The notes below the pieces were generated by a model. It had not been told where the DNA came from. It did not search any database and saw only the letters and a program-made list of their open reading frames with translations. Of a DNA stretch of 36,969 nucleotides, positions 15,830 to 24,308 are shown piece by piece. Source of the DNA: Pseudomonadota bacterium. Lineage in GTDB: Bacteria; Pseudomonadota; Gammaproteobacteria; Burkholderiales; Gallionellaceae. Position numbers and translations under genes: made by a program. The DNA lies in the NCBI GenBank assembly GCA_021783855.1, contig JAJXTL010000013.1, positions 1 to 36,969 of the forward strand, in the 5' to 3' direction. The stretch's first letter is position 1. Every line of letters begins with the position of its first letter.

Positions 15830-18310
15830 ATGAGTTCTCCAAAAAAATCCAGTCCGGGTGCGTTCGACCGCTCCGATCCCCTCGTGTTTCAACGGGTGCT
15901 GACCAATCATTTAATTTTCACCGAAGGAAAATCCATCAAGACAGCCACCGAGCGTGACTGGTTCGAGGCGTCGGCGCATACCGTGCGCGATCAACTGATT
16001 GAAAAACAGTTGAAAACGACAGAAATGTGTTTGGGGAAAGACCCGAAACGCTTGTATTACCTCTCTCTGGAATTTCTGATCGGTCGCACTCTGTCAAATG
16101 CCGCGCTCAATTTGGGCATGGAACAGCCGCTGCGTGAAAGTTTGCGGGCCTTAGGTCACAGCATAGAAGAAGTTGAAGAAATGGAAATCGACGCGGCCCT
16201 GGGTAACGGCGGCCTGGGCCGACTGGCGGCCTGCTTCCTCGATTCACTGGCTACGCTTGATCTGCCGGGTCAGGGTTATGGCATACGCTACGAATACGGC
16301 ATGTTCAATCAGCGCATCAAGAACGGCGAACAAGTCGAGAGGCCCGATAACTGGCTGCGTTTTGGCAATCCATGGGAGTTCCAGCGCCCCGAGCGCATGT
16401 ACCCGGTGAAATTTTTCGGTCATGTCGTCCAATTTTCCGATGGCGAGGGTGGGGTTGAACATCACTGGGTGGATGCTGAAACGGTAATGGCGATGGCCTA
16501 CGACGTGCCTATCCCCGGTTACGACACCGCAACCGTGAATAACCTGCGTCTGTGGGCAGCCAAGGCCGCGCGCGAATTCAACCTCGATTCGTTCAATGCG
16601 GGCGATTATCTCAGTGCGGTGCATGATAAAAACATATCGGAGAGTTTGTCCAAGGTGCTTTATCCGAATGACAGTTCAGCGGTGGGTAAAGAGCTGCGTT
16701 TAAGGCAGGAGTACTTCTTCGTTTCCGCATCCATACAGGATATTCTGTTTCACTTTGTGGCCAAACACAGCAACTGGGATCTGTTGCCGGAGAAGGTCGC
16801 CATTCAGTTGAATGATACTCACCCGGCAATTGCGGTGGCCGAGATGATGTATCAGCTGATGGATGTGCATCATTTGAAGTGGGAGTGTTCCTGGGCGCTG
16901 GTTACCGAGATTTTTGCCTACACCAACCACACACTGATGCCGGAGGCGCTGGAAAGCTGGGCGGTGGAGAAGTTTGCGCGCGTGTTACCGCGCCATCTGG
17001 AAATTATTTACGAAATCAACCGGCGCTTTCTGGCGCTGGTCAACCATCACTTCCCCGGCGATATCGATTTGCTCAGGCGGGTTTCCATTATCGATGAAAA
17101 TAACGGTCGCCGCGTGCGCATGGCACACCTTGCCGTAGTCGGCAGTCATACCGTGAACGGGGTGGCCGCAATACACAGTGACTTGTTGAAAACCACGCTG
17201 TTTGCCGATTTCAATCGTATTTTTCCGGGCAAATTCATCAATGTCACTAACGGCATCACGCCGCGCCGCTGGCTCAATCAATGCAATCCGGGCCTGTCCG
17301 AGCTGATTTCCTCGCGCATCGGCAAGGGTTTTGTGCGTGAGCTCGATCAGCTTAAAAACCTGGTGGCTTATGCCGATGATGCCGAATTCCGCAGCCAGTT
17401 CCGCGAGGTAAAGCAGGCCAGCAAGCAGCGTCTTGCGCAATACATCCAGCGCACGGTGGGCATCGCTGTGGATACCGATTCGATGTTCGATGTGCAGATC
17501 AAGCGCATCCACGAATACAAGCGCCAACTGCTGAACGTGCTGCATGTGATTACCCTGTACAACCGGATACGCGGGGGGCACGCCCATTCGATCACGCCGC
17601 GCACCATCATTTTCGCCGGTAAGGCGGCGCCGGGTTACCGTCTGGCCAAGCTGATCATACGTCTCATCAATGACGTTGCCAGCATCGTCAACGACGATCC
17701 GGCGGTGCATGGCTTGCTGAAAGTGGTGTTCTTGCCCAATTACGACGTTTCGTCGGCGGAAAAGCTGTTCCCAGCCAGCGATCTCTCCGAGCAGATTTCC
17801 ACGGCCGGCACGGAAGCGTCCGGCACGGGCAATATGAAGATGGCACTGAACGGTGCGTTGACGATAGGCACGCTGGATGGCGCTAACGTTGAAATTCTCG
17901 AAGAAGTGGGCGATAAAAATATCTTTATCTTCGGTCTGACCACGCCGCAGGTGGCCGAGTTGCGCGCCAAGGGTTACAACGCATGGGATCATTACTACGG
18001 CAACGATGAGCTCAAGCAGGTACTGGACATGATAGGCAATGGTTTCTTCTCGGTGGATGAGCCTGATCGTTACCGTCAGATTTTCGACAACCTGACGCAC
18101 CACAATGACCATTATCTGTTGCTGGCGGATTACGCCAGTTACATTGCCACTCAGGACATGGTCGGCCTGCTGTATCAGGACAAGGAGGAGTGGACGCGCC
18201 GCGCGATTTTAAACGTCGCCAACATGGGCAAGTTTTCCAGCGATCGCACGATCATGGAGTACGCCGAAAATGTGTGGCATGTAAAGAGTGTGAAGTCCGA
18301 GAAAAGTTGA
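15830..18310 (+). CDS. glgP: Glycogen/maltodextrin phosphorylase (classical GT35)
   Basis: Releases glucose 1-phosphate from alpha-1,4-glucans. 826 residues, the usual length. Visible: LYYLSLEFLIGRTLSNA (about 69-85), ALGNGGLGRLAACFLDSLAT, LNDTHPAIAVAEMM, KRIHEYKRQLLN, and the PLP site GTGNMKMALNG with Lys at about 670. It follows gnd by 72 bp in the same direction, so it may be cotranscribed with the pentose-phosphate operon. A hairpin terminator closes the unit at 18338. It is unlike the second phosphorylase downstream, which is of a different subfamily. Confidence 0.95.
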   Translation: MSSPKKSSPGAFDRSDPLVFQRVLTNHLIFTEGKSIKTATERDWFEASAHTVRDQLIEKQLKTTEMCLGKDPKRLYYLSLEFLIGRTLSNAALNLGMEQPLRESLRALGHSIEEVEEMEIDAALGNGGLGRLAACFLDSLATLDLPGQGYGIRYEYGMFNQRIKNGEQVERPDNWLRFGNPWEFQRPERMYPVKFFGHVVQFSDGEGGVEHHWVDAETVMAMAYDVPIPGYDTATVNNLRLWAAKAAREFNLDSFNAGDYLSAVHDKNISESLSKVLYPNDSSAVGKELRLRQEYFFVSASIQDILFHFVAKHSNWDLLPEKVAIQLNDTHPAIAVAEMMYQLMDVHHLKWECSWALVTEIFAYTNHTLMPEALESWAVEKFARVLPRHLEIIYEINRRFLALVNHHFPGDIDLLRRVSIIDENNGRRVRMAHLAVVGSHTVNGVAAIHSDLLKTTLFADFNRIFPGKFINVTNGITPRRWLNQCNPGLSELISSRIGKGFVRELDQLKNLVAYADDAEFRSQFREVKQASKQRLAQYIQRTVGIAVDTDSMFDVQIKRIHEYKRQLLNVLHVITLYNRIRGGHAHSITPRTIIFAGKAAPGYRLAKLIIRLINDVASIVNDDPAVHGLLKVVFLPNYDVSSAEKLFPASDLSEQISTAGTEASGTGNMKMALNGALTIGTLDGANVEILEEVGDKNIFIFGLTTPQVAELRAKGYNAWDHYYGNDELKQVLDMIGNGFFSVDEPDRYRQIFDNLTHHNDHYLLLADYASYIATQDMVGLLYQDKEEWTRRAILNVANMGKFSSDRTIMEYAENVWHVKSVKSEKS

Positions 18311-18337
18311 AACGGGGCATTTTTAGGTAAACTGATG

Positions 18338-18366
18338 ACCACTTGATTGTTCAGGTGGTTCTTTTT
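18338..18366 (+). terminator. Rho-independent terminator after glgP
   Basis: A 9-bp stem with one G-U pair (ACCACTTGA / TCAGGTGGT), a 4-base loop and a following TCTTTTT run, 28 bases after the glgP stop. Confidence 0.8.
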
Positions 18367-18394
18367 ATCCCGTCTGTTTGCGCAGCGGCGGAGC

Positions 18395-18400
18395 TATAAT
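18395..18400 (+). promoter_or_regulatory. -10 box for the second phosphorylase gene
   Basis: A perfect TATAAT lies 33 bases before the GTG start and downstream of the terminator. No convincing -35 hexamer is seen at the correct distance. Confidence 0.45.
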
Positions 18401-18433
18401 TCGGAACATACGCTTTGTTTGTGAGGGTCGATT

Positions 18434-20989
18434 GTGAATAAAAGTACCTCTTATAGTCTGCAAGTCAGGCCCCGGGTGCCTGCGCGACTGGCGAGACTGG
18501 AAGAGCTGGCCAATAATCTCTGGTATGGCTGGGATCGTTCTACGCGCAGATTATTCGCGCGTCTGCATCCGGGTTTATGGAAGGCCACCGGTCATAGCCC
18601 GAAAGCCTTTCTGAAGCGGGTAGACGAACGTCTGTTGCTGGAAGCGGCTGAAGATCAGGTATTTATCGGTAATCTTAACCGCGTGCTGGCAGATTACGAC
18701 ACTTATCATCAATATAAGACACCCGCAGCCGGTTCGCTGGGTCAGGGCAATCTGATTGCCTACTTCTGCGCAGAATTCGGCTTTCATGAAAGCTTTCCGA
18801 TTTATTCGGGCGGGCTGGGAATACTGGCGGGGGATCACTGCAAGGCGGCGAGCGATTTGCGTCTGCCTTTTGTCGGCGTAGGTCTGTTGTACCGGCAGGG
18901 CTATTTTCATCAAACCATCGACGGTGACGGCAACCAGATCGCCAGCAACACCGATTCGAGTTTCGATGATTTGCCTGTTTCTCCCGCTTTAAGGCAGGAT
19001 GGCTCGGAAGCTTATGTTTCGCTGGAGTTGCCCGGACGCAAGGTAAACATCAAGATTTGGCAGGCGCGCATCGGCCATATCATGCTCTACCTGCTGGACG
19101 CGGATATCGAAAACAACACGGCGCATGACCGGGACATCACGCACCGTTTGTATGGCGGCGATACCGTGATGCGCATCGAGCAGGAAATCGTGCTGGGCAT
19201 CGGCGGCGTGCGCGCCTTGCATGAAATCGGACTGAAACCGACCGTCTGGCATATCAACGAGGGTCATGCCGCCTTTATGATGCTCGAACGCATCCGCTAC
19301 AAGACGGGAAGCAACTGTTTCGATTTCGACACGGCCCTGGAGGAGGTGGCGGCGAATACCATCTTTACCACGCACACGCCGGTTCCCGCCGGACACGACC
19401 ATTTCGGCGAAGGGATGATACAGGCCTATTTCGAGCATTATTACGACGATCTCAAGCTCACGCATGAGCAGTTCATGGCGCTGGGACGCACCCGGAACGG
19501 TCCGGATTTCAACATGACGGCGCTGGCGTTGCGCGGTTCACGTTTCCACAACGGCGTATCGCGCATACACGGCGAGGTGTCCTCGCAGATTTGCGGCGAG
19601 ATGTGGCCAGAGATCGAGCCGCGCGAAAATCCGATGACCTATGTGACCAACGGCGTGCATGCGCCCACCTTTCTGGCGACCGAGTGGATCGAAGTGCTGG
19701 AACGCTATCTGGGCTCTGAATGGAATGCCCGTATGAACGATCTTGCGTTGTGGGAGGGGGTGGACGATATTCCGGATCATGTGTTCTGGAGCGTGCACCA
19801 AACGCTTAAAGTAAAAATGCTGAACACGGTGACCCAACGCATTACAGCCCAGCATTTTCGCAATCACGGTTCCGAAGCGCATCTGGATCGCCTGCTCAAA
19901 TATGTCAATCCGGAAAACCCCAATGTTCTCACGGTTGGTTTTGCGCGCCGTTTTGCGACCTATAAACGTGCCACCATGCTGTTCAACAACCTCGATTGGC
20001 TGCGGGAAATACTGCATAACCCAGAGCGGCCCGTGGTGTTTATCTTTGCCGGCAAGGCGCACCCTGCGGACGTTCCCGGTCAGGATCTGATACGTCACAT
20101 CACTCACATCTCCAAGATGACCGAATTTACCGGCAAGGTGCTGATCGTGGAAGGCTATGATCTGGCGCTGTCGCGCAAACTGGTCTCGGGTATCGATGTC
20201 TGGCTGAACAATCCGTTGTATCCGCTGGAAGCTTCCGGCACCTCGGGCATGAAGGCGGGGATGAATGGCTGCATCAATCTGTCGGTGCTGGACGGCTGGT
20301 GGGGGGAGGGGTATGACGGCAAGAATGGCTGGGCGATCAAGCCTGTGTCGGAAACGCTGGGCGAGGAAGTCAGGACGCACGAAGAAACCCGCACACTCTA
20401 CGAATTGTTGCAGGATCAGGTGGTGCCTTCCTACTACGCGTATGGCAAGATGGGTTTTTCGCCAAGCTGGGTGAAGATGGCCAAGCGCTCCATGGCAACC
20501 ATCATCCCGCGTTTTAATTCCAAACGGATGGTGGGCGATTATCTGTCCAACTGCTATCTGCCGGCTGCCAGGCAGCATCAGTTGTACACCCAGAACCAGT
20601 ATGCAAACTCGCACCGGGTGGCAGACTGGAAAGCGCGTGTGAAGCGTGCATGGCCGGAAGTCTCATTGCGCCGTACCGATGAGATCAGGGCGCAGATTAA
20701 CTACGGCGACAGTTTGCGCTTTGAAGTATCGGTTAACCTGAACGGCCTCACACCGGACGATGTGGTGGTTGAAATACTGATAGGCTTCAATACCAGGAAG
20801 GAACAGATTGCATCGGCGCGGCGCTATCCTTTCGTCTCTAGCGGCGCGGTCAACGAATCCGGAGAAATCCGGTTTGTAACCGAGTTGACGCCGGAGTTGT
20901 GCGGCAATCTGGAATATCGGATTCGCGTCTATCCACACCACGAATTGTTAACTCATCCGTTCGAGCTGGGTATGATGCGCTGGCTGTAA
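18434..20989 (+). CDS. Alpha-glucan family phosphorylase with DUF3417 N-terminus
   Basis: 851 residues from a GTG start with GAGGG six bases upstream. The N-terminus (LARLEELANNLWYGWDRSTR, about 17-36) matches the DUF3417 domain that marks the alternative alpha-glucan phosphorylase subfamily known from Thermotoga and many bacteria. Next come YFCAEFGFHESFPIYSGGLG, VWHINEGHAAFMMLER, VTNGVHAPTF, GFARRFATYKRA, and the PLP motif EASGTSGMKAGMNG with Lys at about 607. It probably acts on alpha-glucans or maltodextrins to give glucose 1-phosphate; preferred chain length cannot be read from sequence. It has its own promoter candidate and lies beside a classical glgP. Confidence 0.92.
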   Translation: MNKSTSYSLQVRPRVPARLARLEELANNLWYGWDRSTRRLFARLHPGLWKATGHSPKAFLKRVDERLLLEAAEDQVFIGNLNRVLADYDTYHQYKTPAAGSLGQGNLIAYFCAEFGFHESFPIYSGGLGILAGDHCKAASDLRLPFVGVGLLYRQGYFHQTIDGDGNQIASNTDSSFDDLPVSPALRQDGSEAYVSLELPGRKVNIKIWQARIGHIMLYLLDADIENNTAHDRDITHRLYGGDTVMRIEQEIVLGIGGVRALHEIGLKPTVWHINEGHAAFMMLERIRYKTGSNCFDFDTALEEVAANTIFTTHTPVPAGHDHFGEGMIQAYFEHYYDDLKLTHEQFMALGRTRNGPDFNMTALALRGSRFHNGVSRIHGEVSSQICGEMWPEIEPRENPMTYVTNGVHAPTFLATEWIEVLERYLGSEWNARMNDLALWEGVDDIPDHVFWSVHQTLKVKMLNTVTQRITAQHFRNHGSEAHLDRLLKYVNPENPNVLTVGFARRFATYKRATMLFNNLDWLREILHNPERPVVFIFAGKAHPADVPGQDLIRHITHISKMTEFTGKVLIVEGYDLALSRKLVSGIDVWLNNPLYPLEASGTSGMKAGMNGCINLSVLDGWWGEGYDGKNGWAIKPVSETLGEEVRTHEETRTLYELLQDQVVPSYYAYGKMGFSPSWVKMAKRSMATIIPRFNSKRMVGDYLSNCYLPAARQHQLYTQNQYANSHRVADWKARVKRAWPEVSLRRTDEIRAQINYGDSLRFEVSVNLNGLTPDDVVVEILIGFNTRKEQIASARRYPFVSSGAVNESGEIRFVTELTPELCGNLEYRIRVYPHHELLTHPFELGMMRWL

Positions 20990-21005
20990 CATAGATGCAG
21001 GATTG

Positions 21006-21373
21006 ATGCCGCAGGGGCATTCCCACGAAACAACGGCGCTAAGACCGCAAGGGTCTTCCCACGCAACAACGCAGCCAAGGCTGCTGTTGCTGAATGAAAG
21101 CTCCTGTTTCTGAGTGAAGGATTGAGGATTGAGTTCGTAGGTCGGATTTTCATTGATGAAACAACCCAATTCCGGATTAAGACGCAAAATAGCGCCTAAG
21201 CCGTCATTGGTCAGGAATAAAGCAGTTTCATCGCTTATATTCCGTGCGATAAACAGAATCTTAGGCTTGCTTCTTTCAAGCTTTGGACGATGTTTAGTCT
21301 TTCCATCAATGCCCTTCATTCAAAACAAGAAGCCGAAGGCGACTATGTTTTATGGGAAGCCCCTTGCGGGCTT
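21006..21373. repeat. Hairpin cluster with covarying stems between phosphorylase and glgA
   Basis: Hairpins occur at 21006-21020 (ATGCC/GGCAT), 21041-21057 (AAGACC/GGTCTT), 21071-21084 (GCAGCC/GGCTGC) and, in the opposite orientation, 21357-21373 (AAGCCC/GGGCTT). Three share a GCAAG or GCAGG loop and a flanking TTCCCA (reverse TGGGAA), while the stem bases differ but stay paired. This 439-bp gap holds no gene I can support; a leftward frame over 20948-21319 looks non-coding. Confidence 0.55.
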
Positions 21374-21428
21374 GCGGCATTAACTGGATCAGGTTATGCA
21401 GCTGTACAGCTTCAAATAAGGTAAATAA

Positions 21429-22889
21429 ATGTCCGAAATTAAAGTTTTGTTTGTCACTTCTGAAATTGCGCCGTTAATCAAGACCGGCGGACTGGCCGAT
21501 GTCAGCGGGGCGCTGCCGGCCGCACTGCGTGCGATAGACGTGGACGTGCGCGTGCTGATCCCCGGCTACCCGCAGGTGATGGCGCAATTAGGGCCGCACG
21601 AAGTGGTAGCCAGTTTTCCCGAAATACCGGGTTTCCCCTCCTCGCGGCTATTATTTTCCATCATGAAAAGCGGCGTGCCGCTGCTGGTGCTGGATTGTCC
21701 CGAGTTATACCAGCGTGAGGGCGGGCCCTATGCGGATCCCGGCGGCCATGACTGGCTGGACAATCCGCAGCGTTTTGGCCTGCTGTGCAGAATTGCTTCT
21801 ATCCTGGGCAGCAGCGACTCGCCGCTTTCCTGGCATCCCGACCTGGTGCACGGCAATGACTGGCAAGCCGGCCTGACCGGGGTTTATCTGAGCGTCGCTG
21901 CCGGCGCCGTGCCGAATATCATCACCATACACAATCTGGCTTTTCAGGGTAACTTCCGCCCGAGGAAGGTCGCATTGTTGCACTTGCCGCCTGCCAGTTT
22001 CGATGTCAATGGCATCGAATTGTATGGCAATATGTCTTTTCTCAAGGCCGGGCTCTATTATGCCTGGCACATCACCACGGTCAGCCCGAACTACGCGCGT
22101 GAAATTCAGGGGGAGGAACTGGGCTTCGGCCTGCAAGGCTTGTTGCGCGCACGCAGCGAAGATATTACCGGCATACTCAACGGCATCGATACCGATGAGT
22201 GGAATCCCGAAACCGACAAACATTTGCCCGGCCATTTTTCAGCGGCTCGCATGACGGGCAAGGCGCAGAATAAACAGGCGCTGCAAAGTCGTATGGGCCT
22301 GGAAGTGAATGCAGATGTGCCGCTGCTGGCGGTGGTCAGCCGCCTGACCCATCAGAAGGGTCTTGATTTGCTGCTGGATATAGCACCGCGCCTGGTTGAA
22401 CTGCCGGTTCAACTGGTGATCCTGGGCAGCGGCGAAGCCTTCATGCAGGAAGCGGCACGCGATCTGGCGCTGCGTTATCCGGGTAAGGTGGCGGTGATGA
22501 TAGGCTTTGACGAAACCCTGTCGCATCAGATCGAAGCCGGGGCGGATATGTTCGTCATGCCTTCGCGCTTCGAGCCTTGCGGGCTGAACCAGTTTTACAG
22601 CCAGCGCTACGGTACGCCGCCCATCGTGCACAAGACCGGGGGGCTTGCAGACTCGGTGGTGGATTGCACAGCGGAAACGCTCAATGATGGCTCGGCCAGC
22701 GGTTTCGTGTTCAGCGGTATGACGGCCGACAATCTGTATGCCACTCTAGTGCGCGCGGTCGGGCTGTATCGGGATCAGCGCAAGTGGCGAGTGTTGCGCA
22801 GGAACTGCATGAGCAAGGATTTCAGCTGGGAAACCAGCGCGCGTGCTTACCGCAAGGTGTACCTGAAGGTGTTGGGAAGGACGGAATAG
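21429..22889 (+). CDS. glgA: Glycogen synthase (ADP-glucose type, GT5)
   Basis: Elongates alpha-1,4-glucan from ADP-glucose. 486 residues, a normal length. Visible: the N-terminal substrate motif KTGGLADVSGALPAALR (about 18-34), HGNDWQAGL, ITIHNLAFQG, GILNGIDTDEWNP, VVSRLTHQKGLDLLL, and the C-terminal catalytic block MPSRFEPCGLNQFYSQRYG followed by KTGGLADSVVD. AAGG lies 7 bases before the ATG. With two phosphorylases upstream it completes a storage-and-release module. glgB and glgC are not in the window. Confidence 0.95.
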   Translation: MSEIKVLFVTSEIAPLIKTGGLADVSGALPAALRAIDVDVRVLIPGYPQVMAQLGPHEVVASFPEIPGFPSSRLLFSIMKSGVPLLVLDCPELYQREGGPYADPGGHDWLDNPQRFGLLCRIASILGSSDSPLSWHPDLVHGNDWQAGLTGVYLSVAAGAVPNIITIHNLAFQGNFRPRKVALLHLPPASFDVNGIELYGNMSFLKAGLYYAWHITTVSPNYAREIQGEELGFGLQGLLRARSEDITGILNGIDTDEWNPETDKHLPGHFSAARMTGKAQNKQALQSRMGLEVNADVPLLAVVSRLTHQKGLDLLLDIAPRLVELPVQLVILGSGEAFMQEAARDLALRYPGKVAVMIGFDETLSHQIEAGADMFVMPSRFEPCGLNQFYSQRYGTPPIVHKTGGLADSVVDCTAETLNDGSASGFVFSGMTADNLYATLVRAVGLYRDQRKWRVLRRNCMSKDFSWETSARAYRKVYLKVLGRTE

Positions 22890-22964
22890 GGCGAGCCGGA
22901 AATTAAACTGCCACTGTGTTTGGCCAAAAAACGCGGCAAATTATTTATACAATAAGGAAATTAT

Positions 22965-23297
22965 ATGAAAAAACTTTTTGCAATTATCATGTTACTGTCA
23001 GCCAGCGCAAGCGCTTTCGCGGTTGATGGCGGTGCGATCTTGGGTGGCGCATTGGGTGGGGCGGCAGGTGCTGTGGTCGGACAAAGCGTAGGCGGCCAGA
23101 ACGGCGCCATTCTGGGAGCGGCCATCGGTGGCGGAACCGGTGCGGCAATTGGCAGCAGCCCCATGCAACCCCAAGCGGGCGAAAATCGTGGCAATGGCGG
23201 ATATCGCGATAATCGGGGTGAAGGCTATCGCGGAGATCGAGGTCAGCGCGGTGAAGGCGGGGACAGAGGCTCTCGTGGTGGCGAAGGGGATGACTGA
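22965..23297 (+). CDS. Exported glycine-zipper protein with Arg-Gly-rich tail
   Basis: 110 residues, with AAGGAA ahead of the ATG. A clear signal peptide (MKKLFAIIMLLSASASAFA, cleavage after AFA) is followed by a glycine-zipper segment (about 23-65: GGAILGGALGGAAGAVVGQ and repeats of GAAIG), which in such proteins packs into membranes or oligomers. The last 40 residues are low complexity with RGN, YRGDRG and RGGEGDD repeats and would be disordered and charged. The cellular role is unknown. It stands alone between glgA and the ars genes and has its own terminator. Confidence 0.75.
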   Translation: MKKLFAIIMLLSASASAFAVDGGAILGGALGGAAGAVVGQSVGGQNGAILGAAIGGGTGAAIGSSPMQPQAGENRGNGGYRDNRGEGYRGDRGQRGEGGDRGSRGGEGDD

Positions 23298-23323
23298 GGC
23301 GATTGATCTTCATGTTTGCAGCG

Positions 23324-23356
23324 ATCAAGGCACGGTGACGGGCCTTGATTATTTTT
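23324..23356 (+). terminator. Rho-independent terminator after the glycine-zipper gene
   Basis: An 8-bp stem ATCAAGGC / GCCTTGAT around a 10-base loop, followed by a T-rich tract (TATTTTTG). Confidence 0.65.
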
Positions 23357-23366
23357 GATTTTCATA

Positions 23367-23395
23367 TTGAATAAGTATTGCTTTTCTGCTTTAAT
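23367..23395 (+). promoter_or_regulatory. Promoter candidate for the arsCDA operon
   Basis: TTGAAT (23367), 17 bases, TTTAAT (23390), in an AT-rich stretch 58 bases before the arsC start. A near-palindrome TTCATATTGAA overlaps the -35 and could be an operator; this is a guess. Confidence 0.4.
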
Positions 23396-23453
23396 GCCGT
23401 CTATTATTTTAATAATTGTTTAATAATTTAAATATTGGCTGAGGGGAAATGCA

Positions 23454-23951
23454 ATGAGCGAAAAACAATACAATGTGCTGGTGTTATGTACCGGCAATTC
23501 TGCACGCAGCATTCTGGCTGAAGTGCTGTTCAATCAGCTGGGCAAGGGACGTTTCGTTGCATACAGCGCAGGCAGTAAGCCGGCAGGGCAAGTCAACCCG
23601 GGCGCCGTGGAACTGTTGCAGAAAAAAGGTTTCAGCATCGAAGGATTGCGCAGCAAAAGCTGGGATGAGTTCGCTGCACCCGGCGCACCCGAAATCGATT
23701 TTATATTCACCGTATGCGATAACGCGGCCGGAGAAGCTTGCCCGATCTGGCCCGGCAAACCCGCCACGGCGCACTGGGGTATTCCTGATCCGGCCCATGT
23801 TGAGGGGGAAGAAGCCAGACGTGTTGCGTTCAAGAAGGCCTATGATCAGTTGGCAAGACGCATACAGTTGTTCATGAGTTTGCCCATCGACAAGCTGGAC
23901 AAGCTGGTTCTGAAAGAAAAGCTGGCGGAAATCGGCCGCATTCAGGATTAA
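23454..23951 (+). CDS. arsC: Arsenate reductase, low-molecular-weight phosphatase type
   Basis: Reduces arsenate to arsenite. 165 residues from an ATG with GAGGGG upstream. The N-terminal P-loop VLCTGNSARSILAE (about 10-23) is the active-site signature of the LMW protein tyrosine phosphatase fold shared by ArsC of thioredoxin-linked type. Further cysteines at FTVCDNAAGEACP (about 85-97) are placed to form the redox relay, and GIPDPA carries the catalytic Asp. It is longer than the 130-140 residue classical enzyme by a C-terminal helix (LDKLVLKEKLAEIGRIQD), a common variant. First gene of arsC-arsD-arsA, with 10 bases to arsD. Confidence 0.9.
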   Translation: MSEKQYNVLVLCTGNSARSILAEVLFNQLGKGRFVAYSAGSKPAGQVNPGAVELLQKKGFSIEGLRSKSWDEFAAPGAPEIDFIFTVCDNAAGEACPIWPGKPATAHWGIPDPAHVEGEEARRVAFKKAYDQLARRIQLFMSLPIDKLDKLVLKEKLAEIGRIQD

Positions 23952-23961
23952 GGGGGAGGTC

Positions 23962-24297
23962 ATGAAGAAAATACAGGTATTCGATCCCGCGTTATGTTGC
24001 AGCACCGGGGTATGCGGCACTGAAGTCGATCAGGCACTGGTGGATTTTGGTGCCGATGCAGACTGGTTAAAGCGATCCGGCGGAACAATGGAACGATATA
24101 ATCTTGCCCAGCAGCCGATGGCTTTTGTCGAGAATGCTGTGGCGAAGTCTTTTCTGGAGCGATCCGGCGAGGAATGCCTGCCGCTGGTCTTGCTGGACGG
24201 CGAAATTGTCCTGGCAGGACGCTATCCCACACGCCGTGAGTTGGCCCGATTTGCCGGGCTGCCCGATTCCTCTTCCTGCTGTTCCGGTAACTGCTAA
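23962..24297 (+). CDS. arsD: Arsenical metallochaperone ArsD
   Basis: 111 residues. Delivers arsenite to the ArsA ATPase and may weakly repress the operon. It has the diagnostic vicinal cysteines Cys12-Cys13 and Cys18 (DPALCCSTGVCG) plus a C-terminal cluster (SSCCSGNC, Cys106-107 and Cys111). FGADADWLKRSG and LPLVLLDGEIVLAGRYPTR give the thioredoxin-like fold. It is immediately followed by arsA (11 bases), as usual for the pair. Confidence 0.93.
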   Translation: MKKIQVFDPALCCSTGVCGTEVDQALVDFGADADWLKRSGGTMERYNLAQQPMAFVENAVAKSFLERSGEECLPLVLLDGEIVLAGRYPTRRELARFAGLPDSSSCCSGNC

Positions 24298-24308
24298 AAG
24301 GAGAGTGG

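Noticed and set aside
16985..18112. Leftward open frame of 375 codons over glgP
   Set aside because: Antisense shadow with composition typical of the reverse strand of a GC-rich gene; no motif.
20948..21319. Leftward 123-codon frame between the second phosphorylase and glgA
   Set aside because: It overlaps the phosphorylase 3' end and reads through the hairpin cluster (the WEDPCG/WECPCG similarity is only the hairpins translated); no convincing start or family.
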